Part shown: one piece after another, positions 40,938-46,785 of the stretch
Layout of the letters: each line of letters begins with the position of its first letter
How positions within the stretch are numbered: the first letter of the stretch is position 1
Assembly (NCBI RefSeq): GCF_014645735.1
Contig: NZ_BMMH01000011.1
Location: 1-46,785, forward strand
Reading direction: 5' to 3'
From: Nocardia jinanensis
GTDB lineage: Bacteria; Actinomycetota; Actinomycetes; Mycobacteriales; Mycobacteriaceae
Length of the DNA stretch: 46,785 bases
Position numbers and translations under genes: made by a program
The notes under the pieces: generated by a model
The model's input: the letters and a program-made list of their open reading frames with translations, nothing else
What the model was told of the DNA's origin: nothing
Databases searched by the model: none

Positions 40938-43415
40938 GTGTCGCACCCGACCGACGACAAGGAACCGATCCGCTCCGAAGCCGACTCCGGCGCACCCGCG
41001 GGAAGCGACTCCGGCGCGGATTCTCCCGCCGCGGAGAAGCCGGAGACGACCGATACCGGATCGCATCCGTCGCGGGCAGCGGATGCGGCGACCGGCGATT
41101 CGGCCGGGGCGGACGCTCCCGACAAGGGAGCGACGGCCGCCGCCGGCTCGGACGAGGCCGGCGATTCCCCGACCGAGACCCTCGAGCGCGCGCCGAAGGA
41201 GCCGGGCGGCGACCCGGCGGACGATGATGCGAAAACAGAGGTCATCCGGTCGGGAACGGCCGCGGAGCTCGGAGGGTCGCCGGATACCACCCCCGACAGC
41301 GCCGAGGGCGAGCAGGTGGGCGCGGTGGAATCGGATCGCGACGCGGATGCGGATACCGAATCCGCGGTACCGGTCGCGGTGAACAGCTCCGGGCGGGACG
41401 AAAAGCCTGGCGAGACCTCGGCGAGCGACGGTACCGAAGTGGACGACACGGCGGCGGCCGCCGCCGGTGACGATTCACCCGGGGACGCGGAGTCCGCCGG
41501 GGAAGCCGGGATCGAGGCATCTCCCGACGCGGCCGAAGCGGTCCGGCCGGAAACCGGCGGTCCGGCCGGTAGCGGTTCGGAGAAGACCGGCGATGATTCG
41601 TCCGAGGACGTGACCACCGAAGTTTCCGCGGTGTCCGATGAGCAGGACGAGGTCGCCGAAGCTTCCGATTCAGCGGCCACGGCGTCCGCGGACGGTACCG
41701 CTGGGTCCGGCACGAAAGACGGTTCCGGGGCGACCGAGGCCGAATCCGGCGGTGGGAAGACCACCGGCGATACGGCGGTAGCGGCCGGAGCCCCCGTCGC
41801 GGAATCCGCTGACACGCGTGCGGAATCGGGCGGCGATACGACCGCAGCCGGTGCGTATTCCGGGAACTCCGAGCCCGCCGATGCCGCGGAGGAGGTCGTC
41901 GCCGGATCCGCCGCGTCGCGGGTAGCCGGAGGCGATGCCGCCGCCGAATTCGCGGTGAGCGAAGGCGAATCGAGCCCCGCCGACCCCCCGGAAAAGGAGT
42001 CCGGGGTTGATTCGGCCACCGGTGCCGTCGGCGGGGGAATCGCCGCGGAGGCGACGCCATCCGAGTCCGTCAGCGCTGTCGATGCCGACGCCGACGTTGG
42101 TGGTGGTGGTGGTGGTGCTGCTGCCGCCGACGTTGGTGGTGGTGCCGATGCCGATGCCGACGCTGATGGTGCTGCTGCTGCCGCCGCCGATGCTGGTGGT
42201 GCCGACGCCGCCGATGCTGGTGGTGCCGACGCCGCCGATGCTGGTGGTGCCGACGCCGCCGACGCTGATGGCACCGACGCCGCCGACGCTGATGGCACCG
42301 ACGCCGCCGCTGGTGCTGCCGACTCCGACGACACTTCTGCAGACGCTGTCGGCACTGTTACCGCCGACGACGCGACAGGGACCGGTGACGCGGCCGCGGA
42401 CGCCACGGTCGAACTGGAGGCCCCGGAAGCGGCGGGTGCCGAGGCGAGAACTGTGGTGATCCCCAAACCGCCGCGTCCGGAGGAGGCGCCGACCGAATCC
42501 ATCTCGGTGCGCAAACCCGATCCGAATGCCACCGAACGCATCGATATGAACCAGGTGCGCAAAGCCGCTCGTCCGGGCCCGAAGCCGCCCGGCGGTCCGC
42601 AGAGCCCGCCCCGCACCGATCGAGTGGGCTCGGGTGGGCAGGGCCCGCTGTCGAAACCGCCCAGCACTCCCCGCCCGCAGTCGGGGCCGAAACGACCCGG
42701 CCCGCAGGCACCCAGCCGTCCGGATCAGCCCGCACCTCAGCGCCCGGGCGGGCCCGCGCCGCAACCGCAGGGCACCGCAGGCCCACAGGGCGCACCGCGA
42801 CCGGGCGGTGGCCCCGGCCGACCGCAGGCCGGTGCCCAGCGACCCGGTAGCGCGCCGTCACCGGCGGATATCAAACCGACCGTTGCCGAACAGCGGGTCG
42901 CGCAGTCGCCGCAGTTCGGCGCACCCGGGCAGATCGCGCGACCACAGCGGGTGGCGCCGGCTGCCGCGCCGGTGTCCTCGGCGAACAATCGCAAATGGCT
43001 GATCGCGGCCGGTGCCGCGGTGGCGGTGGTGATCGCGCTGATCGCGATCGTGGCCGGTATCGGGTCCGGCGACGATTCCCCGCAGGCCCGGATCCGCACA
43101 GCGATCGGTGATTACACCGGCGCGCTGGAGAGCGGCGACCTGGCCGGTCTGCGTGAGGTGACCTGCGGCGGACTGCACGACTACTACCAGGGGTTGTCCG
43201 AGGAACAGTTCGCCGGTGTGCATCAGCAGGCCGTCGCCGAGGGCAGTATTCCGGACGTCACCGGCGTCGATGCCGTACAGATCACGGATCGGACCGCGTT
43301 GGCCCAGGTGAGTGTGCAGACCGAGGCCGACCCTCAGCAGACCACCCGGACCTTCGATCTGCAGGAGACCGACGGCGGCTGGAAGGTCTGCGATCCGCCG
43401 TCCGGTACTCCGTAA
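40938..43415 (+). CDS. Large disordered membrane protein (Rv0361-like) with internal minisatellite
   Basis: The 825-residue protein has a very long acidic, Ala/Asp/Glu/Gly-rich disordered cytoplasmic region (1-~500), a Pro/Gly/Gln-rich basic region (~540-680), one membrane helix at about 685-707 (WLIAAGAAVAVVIALIAIVA) and a folded C-terminal domain (~715-825) with two Cys (EVTCGGLHDYYQGL, GWKVCDPP). The last part resembles Rv0361 of M. tuberculosis, a protein of only about 275 residues as I recall, so most of the extra length is low-complexity. Residues ~375-460 consist of DAGGADAA-type repeats with GGT and GCT codons unlike the surrounding GCC/GGC usage. GTG 40938 follows GAGGGG. Function unknown. 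Confidence 0.8.
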   Translation: MSHPTDDKEPIRSEADSGAPAGSDSGADSPAAEKPETTDTGSHPSRAADAATGDSAGADAPDKGATAAAGSDEAGDSPTETLERAPKEPGGDPADDDAKTEVIRSGTAAELGGSPDTTPDSAEGEQVGAVESDRDADADTESAVPVAVNSSGRDEKPGETSASDGTEVDDTAAAAAGDDSPGDAESAGEAGIEASPDAAEAVRPETGGPAGSGSEKTGDDSSEDVTTEVSAVSDEQDEVAEASDSAATASADGTAGSGTKDGSGATEAESGGGKTTGDTAVAAGAPVAESADTRAESGGDTTAAGAYSGNSEPADAAEEVVAGSAASRVAGGDAAAEFAVSEGESSPADPPEKESGVDSATGAVGGGIAAEATPSESVSAVDADADVGGGGGGAAAADVGGGADADADADGAAAAAADAGGADAADAGGADAADAGGADAADADGTDAADADGTDAAAGAADSDDTSADAVGTVTADDATGTGDAAADATVELEAPEAAGAEARTVVIPKPPRPEEAPTESISVRKPDPNATERIDMNQVRKAARPGPKPPGGPQSPPRTDRVGSGGQGPLSKPPSTPRPQSGPKRPGPQAPSRPDQPAPQRPGGPAPQPQGTAGPQGAPRPGGGPGRPQAGAQRPGSAPSPADIKPTVAEQRVAQSPQFGAPGQIARPQRVAPAAAPVSSANNRKWLIAAGAAVAVVIALIAIVAGIGSGDDSPQARIRTAIGDYTGALESGDLAGLREVTCGGLHDYYQGLSEEQFAGVHQQAVAEGSIPDVTGVDAVQITDRTALAQVSVQTEADPQQTTRTFDLQETDGGWKVCDPPSGTP
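42186..42305 (+). repeat. 24-bp minisatellite inside the Rv0361-like gene
   Basis: Five in-frame units start at 42186, 42210, 42234, 42258 and 42282; the first three read GCCGATGCTGGTGGTGCCGA followed by CGCC, the last two carry the variant GACGCTGATGGCACC. Upstream (42097-42180) there are GGT and GCT runs of similar origin. The units encode the 8-residue repeats ADAGGADA and ADADGTDA. Confidence 0.9.
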
Positions 43416-43483
43416 CCGTTCGAGCGGCAGGAACACTCGGCGCACCGGCTCCGGCCCATGGTCGTACTCCCGCCGCCGCGCGT

Positions 43484-43523
43484 CCCGTTCGTACTGCGGT
43501 CCCGCTACCGCGGTACGAACGGG
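43484..43523 (+). terminator. Terminator after the Rv0361-like gene
   Basis: CCCGTTCGTAC (43484-43494) pairs with GTACGAACGGG (43513-43523); after one mismatch GCGGT pairs with ACCGC around a 6-base loop. It lies 69 bases after the stop. Confidence 0.75.
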
Positions 43524-43605
43524 ATTACGGCCGAAACAAAGGTCTTTCGCAATCGGGCAGTCCGCGTGAGGATGGTGGTATCACCTCGCTGCAAGGACTT
43601 TCGCT

Positions 43606-43902
43606 ATGAGAACTCGAACACTGTCGACCCGCCTCGTGATCGCGGGATGCGCGCTGACCTTCCTCGCCGCGGCTCCGGCCGCCGCCGATACCCAGCAAGC
43701 GTCGAACCGGATCGAGGATTCCCATCCGCTGCCCGCCGACCGCGCGGAAAGTGAGCCCGAAGAAGACAGTAATCCCTACTACATCAGCTGTGCTCACGCC
43801 CGCCGTGAGACCGGCACTCCGCTACTGGGTGGACAGCCCGGCTACTCGCGGCAACTCGACGAGGACGGCGACGGCGTGGCCTGCGAGGTGGGGGAGTACT
43901 GA
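43606..43902 (+). CDS. Small secreted excalibur calcium-binding protein
   Basis: The 98-residue protein has a signal peptide (1-~27, cleavage near APAAA-DT) and a C-terminal excalibur domain: YYISCAHARRETGTPLLGGQ, then GYSRQLDEDGDGVACE. The DxDGDGxxCE loop is an EF-hand-like calcium site, and the two Cys of the domain are present. Excalibur domains are found at the ends of extracellular proteins; alone they have no known activity. AAGGACT precedes the ATG. Confidence 0.88.
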   Translation: MRTRTLSTRLVIAGCALTFLAAAPAAADTQQASNRIEDSHPLPADRAESEPEEDSNPYYISCAHARRETGTPLLGGQPGYSRQLDEDGDGVACEVGEY

Positions 43903-44003
43903 GCGCCCGCGCCGCGGTAGTGGTGGCAGTATCGGTGCCGGCGTGGGGAGTTCGCGGTACCGGCGGGTAATGCGGGCTTTACAGTAGAACTATCGCTCGG
44001 CCG

Positions 44004-44250
44004 ATGATAGAACGGGCAACCGAGTTCGAAAAGATTCGCGCGACGCTCACCGGCCACGGCGGCGTGGTGCTCATCGGGGAGCCCGGCGTCGGCAAGACCA
44101 CTTCGGCCCGCAAGGCCGCGACCACCGTCGGCGGCACTATTCGCTGGGTCGCGGGTACCAAATCGGCGCGCAGTGTTCCGCTCGGGTGTTCGCGCATATG
44201 GTCGGTGTGTTCACCGCGCACGACCCGTATCGGTTACGCTGGCCGCTCGT
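44004..44250 (+). pseudogene. Truncated, frameshifted 5' fragment of a LuxR-family ATPase regulator
   Basis: The frame opens MIERATEFEKIRATLTGHGG, followed by VVLIGEPGVGKTTSARKA with an intact Walker A loop, and reaches KSARSVPLG, the usual start of large LuxR-family (LAL/AAA) regulators. Near 44183 the frame shifts: in the adjacent phase it continues as VFAHMVGVFTAHDP, which is the expected family sequence. The match then stops, and a lipoprotein gene begins at 44280. The full protein would be about 800-900 residues, so more than 90 percent is missing. The original frame runs on in phase into the lipoprotein, which could mislead an annotator into a fused 187-residue gene. Confidence 0.75.
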
Positions 44251-44279
44251 CGAACACCCCGGGGGATGTGGAGGTGCGC

Positions 44280-44567
44280 ATGGTCACGAGATCCGCTGTT
44301 CGATTCGCCGCGCTGGCGGCGATGTGCGCCGGAACGCTCCTGCTCGGGGCGTGCTCGGACAACGAGGGCACCGCCGTACCGGTGGCCCCGGCCGCCGCCG
44401 CACAGCAGCAGCCGGAGACCCCGCAGGAACGTAACCTCCGGGTCCGCGACGAATTGGCCCGGCTGGGCTGCGATACCAACTCCTGTATTCAGACCTATTT
44501 CGCGTGCGAGGACGGTCTGCTCTCCGGGGAAGCGTGCGAGTTCTATCGCACCCACCCGCTGAAATAA
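44280..44567 (+). CDS. Cysteine-rich lipoprotein
   Basis: The 95-residue protein has a lipoprotein signal (MVTRSAVRFAALAAMCAGTL) with lipobox LLGAC, so Cys25 would be acylated and the protein anchored to the outer face of the membrane. The mature domain holds four Cys (LGCDTNSCIQTYFACEDG, GEACEFYR) that could form two disulfides. No family was recognised. GGAGG lies 7 bases before the ATG. It begins inside the reading frame of the upstream pseudogene, whose product would otherwise be fused to it. A strong terminator follows at once. Confidence 0.8.
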   Translation: MVTRSAVRFAALAAMCAGTLLLGACSDNEGTAVPVAPAAAAQQQPETPQERNLRVRDELARLGCDTNSCIQTYFACEDGLLSGEACEFYRTHPLK

Positions 44568-44571
44568 ACAA

Positions 44572-44605
44572 CCGACCAGTCCAGTGAGAAAACTGGACTG
44601 GTCGG
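44572..44605. terminator. Terminator between convergent genes
   Basis: A perfect 14-bp inverted repeat (44572-44585 with 44592-44605) with loop GAGAAA follows the lipoprotein stop by four bases and can also end the convergent small membrane-protein gene. Confidence 0.9.
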
Positions 44606-44646
44606 CTACCGGGGGTGCGCGCGTCCGGAGCCGGGTGCGCGAGATT

Positions 44647-44856
44647 TCAGGCCGCGTCCCGTTCCCGGTAGGAGCGGATGGCCTCCAGGTCGCGGTGCAT
44701 CCGCTCGAGGTCGTACCGGTTCGCCGAGTCGTCGGCGACCGAACCCAGCGGTCGGTATCGTTCCAGCATTTCGGCGATTCGTGATTCGTGTACGACGTAG
44801 TCGTAGGCGAAGAAGCCGAACGTTCCCACTCCCACGAGTGCCACAAAGAGTGTCAT
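44647..44856 (-). CDS. Small single-span membrane protein
   Basis: From ATG 44856 this would be a 69-residue protein: an N-terminal membrane helix (MTLFVALVGVGTFGFFAYDY) and a charged helical cytoplasmic part (HESRIAEMLERYRPL, YDLERMHRDLEAIRSYRERD). The clean hydrophobic/charged pattern and the terminator after it support a real gene, but no family is known to me. It is divergent from the MocR-type regulator, with 61 bases between them, and so may be one of its targets. Confidence 0.6.
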   Translation of the reverse strand: MTLFVALVGVGTFGFFAYDYVVHESRIAEMLERYRPLGSVADDSANRYDLERMHRDLEAIRSYRERDAA

Positions 44857-44873
44857 GTCTTCAGCATCCGCCG

Positions 44874-44914
44874 ACTGGACTTGCCGATAAAGAGCCAATC
44901 ACCTAATACTGGAC
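44874..44914. promoter_or_regulatory. Promoter and direct-repeat operator of the MocR-type gene
   Basis: TTGCCG (44881-44886) and TAATAC (44904-44909) are exactly 17 bases apart; transcription would begin at or next to the ATG at 44918, making a leaderless message. ACTGGAC occurs at 44874-44880 and again at 44908-44914, a direct repeat 34 bases apart (about three helical turns) that flanks the promoter. MocR regulators typically bind such direct repeats in divergent promoters. Confidence 0.6.
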
Positions 44915-44917
44915 CTT

Positions 44918-46417
44918 ATGGCGATAAGAGTGATCGGCGCGACAGGGCTGGCTCGCGATCTCGGGCACTGGCGCAACGGGGACGGAACCGACGGAACTCC
45001 CCGCAAATCGGCCCGGCCCGCCTATCTCGCGCTGGCCGAGGGTATCCGCCTGTTGATCCACGACGGTCGCGCCCCGCTCGGTATCGCACTGCCCAGCGAA
45101 CGCGATCTGGCCTCCACCCTCGGCGTCAGCCGGACCACCGTCACCTCGACCTACGCGCTCCTGCGCGAGCACGGCTACCTCATCACCCGGCAGGGCTCAC
45201 GCAGCACCGTCGCGCTGCCGCCGGCTGTCGCGCACGACGGCACCAGAGCCGCCCGCGGCATCCTGGCCACCATGTCCACCGGCGCCGCGCCGGCCGTGGA
45301 CCTGACCTACGCGGCGATGACCGCGCCCCCGGAGATGGAGGAGGCGTACTCGGTCGCGCTCCAGGGCATCCCGTCGTATCTGGGCACCCACGGAATGGAT
45401 CCGGTAGGCATCCTGCCCCTGCGCGAAGCCCTGGCCCGCCGCTACACCGAACGCGGTCTGCCGACCAGTGCCGACCAGATCCTGGTGACACTGGGCGCCC
45501 AGCACGGACTCCGGCTGCTACTGAACGTGCTGGCCTCCACCGCCGGCCGGGTCCTCATCGACCATCCCACCTACCCCAATGCGATCGAGGCCATACGTGA
45601 TGTGGGTGCGCGCCCGGTTCCGGTACCGCTGCGCCTGGAAGACCCGGCCGCCGCCTGGGATCTCGACGGCCTGCGCAGCGCCGCCCGGCAGACCGCCGCA
45701 TCGCTGGCCTACCTGGTGCCCGACCACAACAACCCCACCGGCTTCCTGATGGACGACGCGGCCCGCGCCGAACTGGCCGCCATCGCCCGCGATACCCGGA
45801 TGCTGCTGATCATCGACGAATCCATGGCCGATCTGACCCTCGGCACCACGCCGCCGGTCACGCCGGTCGCGGCATTCGCGAAGGGATCCGAGGTCGTCAC
45901 CATCGGTTCGGCGTCCAAATCCTTCTGGGGTGGTCTGCGCGTCGGCTGGATCCGGACCTCGGAATCGCTGATCACCCGGCTGCTGGGGATCCGCGCCACC
46001 GTCGACCTGGGCACGCCGGTGATGGACCAGCTCGCCGCGGTCCATCTGCTCGAGAACGCCGACCCGATCCTCGATCGCCGGCGCGCGCAACTGCGCGGCC
46101 AGCGGGAGGCGCTACTGGAGGCGATGGCCGAAGAGCTGCCCGGCTGGTACGTATTGCCCGGAGTCGGTGGGATGTCGGTGTGGGCCCAACTGCCGACCCC
46201 GGTGTCGACGGCGCTGGCGGCCACCGCGCCGAATCACGGAGTGCTGCTGGCGGCGGGGCCGCGGTTCGGTGTCCAGGGTGCGTTCGAACGCTTTCTGCGG
46301 CTGCCCTACACCAGCCCCGAACCCGAACTGCGGCGCGCGGTGACCGCCATCGCGACGGCCTACGCGACACTGGGACCGCAGGCCGGCGATTCGCTCCAGC
46401 CGCTCACCTGCTACTGA
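44918..46417 (+). CDS. MocR-type regulator (GntR winged helix fused to aminotransferase-fold domain)
   Basis: The 499-residue protein has a GntR winged helix (about 30-100, LPSERDLASTLGVSRTTVTS then TYALLREHGYL) and a class I/II aminotransferase-fold domain (about 125-490). The PLP-binding features are present: DHNNPTG, IDESMADL, and Lys334 in GSASKSFWGGLRVGW. Such proteins use pyridoxal phosphate or its adduct as effector and usually control vitamin B6, amino-acid or transport genes next to them. The only divergent neighbour is a small membrane protein, so the pathway is unclear. No Shine-Dalgarno site is seen; the start fits a leaderless message. Confidence 0.92.
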   Translation: MAIRVIGATGLARDLGHWRNGDGTDGTPRKSARPAYLALAEGIRLLIHDGRAPLGIALPSERDLASTLGVSRTTVTSTYALLREHGYLITRQGSRSTVALPPAVAHDGTRAARGILATMSTGAAPAVDLTYAAMTAPPEMEEAYSVALQGIPSYLGTHGMDPVGILPLREALARRYTERGLPTSADQILVTLGAQHGLRLLLNVLASTAGRVLIDHPTYPNAIEAIRDVGARPVPVPLRLEDPAAAWDLDGLRSAARQTAASLAYLVPDHNNPTGFLMDDAARAELAAIARDTRMLLIIDESMADLTLGTTPPVTPVAAFAKGSEVVTIGSASKSFWGGLRVGWIRTSESLITRLLGIRATVDLGTPVMDQLAAVHLLENADPILDRRRAQLRGQREALLEAMAEELPGWYVLPGVGGMSVWAQLPTPVSTALAATAPNHGVLLAAGPRFGVQGAFERFLRLPYTSPEPELRRAVTAIATAYATLGPQAGDSLQPLTCY

Positions 46418-46424
46418 GTTATCT

Positions 46425-46443
46425 GCCCCGCCTTCGGCGGGGC
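46425..46443 (+). terminator. Hairpin after the MocR-type gene
   Basis: GCCCCGCC (46425-46432) pairs with GGCGGGGC (46436-46443) around a 3-base loop, eight bases after the stop. Confidence 0.65.
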
Positions 46444-46449
46444 GGGGCG

Positions 46450-46532
46450 GGGCCCTATTAACCCCGGTTCTTCACTCCTTCGCTCAGTCGCTGCGCTCCT
46501 TCGCTACGTCGCTCCAGAACCGGGGCGGGCCC
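46450..46532. repeat. 83-bp dispersed inverted-repeat element, copy 2
   Basis: Same length and layout as 19292-19374: GGGCCC ends, inner arms CCCCGGTTCT (46462-46471) and AGAACCGGGG (46516-46525) at the same spacing, about four base differences in all. Confidence 0.75.
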
Positions 46533-46785
46533 CGCCTACTGAGGTGGACCATCCGGAACAGACAGAAGGTGGGTGCGGGAGTGCGCCTGGGGCACCTGAG
46601 GAGGTTGACGACTCTGTAAGGGCTGGGTGGTCGCCGATCTGTGGACGGTCGACTGCGCGCTCGGTCGCCGCGCTCCTTCGCTTTCGCTCCGGAACCGGGG
46701 CGGGCCCCGCCTACTGAGGTGGGACCATCCGGAGTGGACGGAAGGTGGGTGCGGGAGTGCGCCTGGGGCACCTGAGGAGGTTGAC
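46511..46785. repeat. Tandem repeat of about 176-bp period at the window end
   Basis: The stretch 46511-46609 recurs at 46686-46785 with a few differences (GCTCC[AG]GAACCGGGGC through CACCTGAGGAGGTTGAC). The interval between copies (46610-46685) contains the GGTCGCCGATCT block found at window position 4, so the array probably continues past the window end. No convincing gene is present, although long frames cross it. Confidence 0.8.

Noticed and set aside
40409..42667. A 752-codon minus-strand gene opposite the Rv0361-like gene
   Set aside because: Only its last ~150 codons (the DUF3151 protein) look like protein; the upstream part is the antisense of the Ala/Asp-rich repeats.
44004..44567. 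One continuous 187-residue gene
   Set aside because: The first part is a frameshifted LuxR-family ATPase fragment, and the lipoprotein has its own ribosome-binding site, start codon and signal peptide at 44280.
46484..46771. Minus-strand open frame of 95 codons in the right-edge repeats
   Set aside because: It is made of duplicated repeat DNA, has no ribosome-binding site and shares its end (AKERSD) with a similar frame in the repeat at 19.3 kb, as expected for repeat-derived spurious frames.

Overview
The window is high-GC actinobacterial chromosome. It most resembles a mycolic-acid actinomycete of the Nocardia/Rhodococcus type. The evidence is a dnaK-grpE-dnaJ-hspR operon under HAIR boxes, a clpB with its own HAIR box beside a type II flavohaemoglobin, an EtfD-type iron-sulfur reductase (the Rv0338c family of Mycobacterium tuberculosis), and blocks recognisable as the M. 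tuberculosis Rv0357c-Rv0361, Rv0363c-Rv0365c and Rv0380c-Rv0385 neighbourhoods. The genus call is an inference. No rRNA, tRNA, CRISPR array, phage or transposase gene was seen.

Layout. Bases 1-8.5 kb concern acyl-CoA oxidation and small accessory enzymes: two overlapping acyl-CoA dehydrogenase genes that look like the two chains of one heteromeric FadE enzyme, a Uma2-type nuclease and a phytanoyl-CoA dioxygenase-like gene with a 4-base overlap, a PPOX/F420-type oxidoreductase, and the large membrane reductase EtfD, which would pass electrons from acyl-CoA dehydrogenases via ETF to the quinone pool. Here EtfD carries a C-terminal tail of nine short repeated motifs. From 8.9 to 14.3 kb lie exported proteins: a secreted hypothetical protein, two tandem S1 proteases with pro-regions, and a membrane protein whose N-terminus looks like a degenerate actin/Hsp70-fold domain. 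From 14.6 to 24.5 kb is the stress block: dnaK-grpE-dnaJ-hspR, two related flavoreductases (one with a globin domain, one without), and clpB. HspR should repress both dnaK and clpB through the HAIR boxes seen here.

From 24.6 to 37 kb is a housekeeping block: two single-span membrane proteins, pyrE, a FabH-like ketoacyl synthase, a YhhN protein, a DUF4190 protein, a SpoU-type RNA methyltransferase, a GH76 glycosidase, two tandem DedA proteins, class II fructose-bisphosphate aldolase, an EmbR-like SARP-FHA regulator and purA. From 37.1 to 43.4 kb are homologues of Rv0358, Rv0359 (M50 protease), Rv0360c (DUF3151) and Rv0361, with a FUSC transporter inserted. This part contains an 84-bp tandem repeat between coupled genes and a 24-bp minisatellite inside the Rv0361 homologue. 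From 43.6 kb to the end are a small excalibur protein, a frameshifted fragment of a LuxR-family ATPase, a cysteine-rich lipoprotein, and a MocR-type regulator divergent from a tiny membrane protein. Copies of one dispersed repeat family lie at both window edges and after hspR.

Several genes have a TANNNT -10 hexamer 6-8 bases before the start codon, the pattern of leaderless transcripts common in this phylum. Gene calls for the conserved families are firm. Starts of the less conserved genes, promoter calls and operator calls are inferences from sequence reading alone; no database search was possible.
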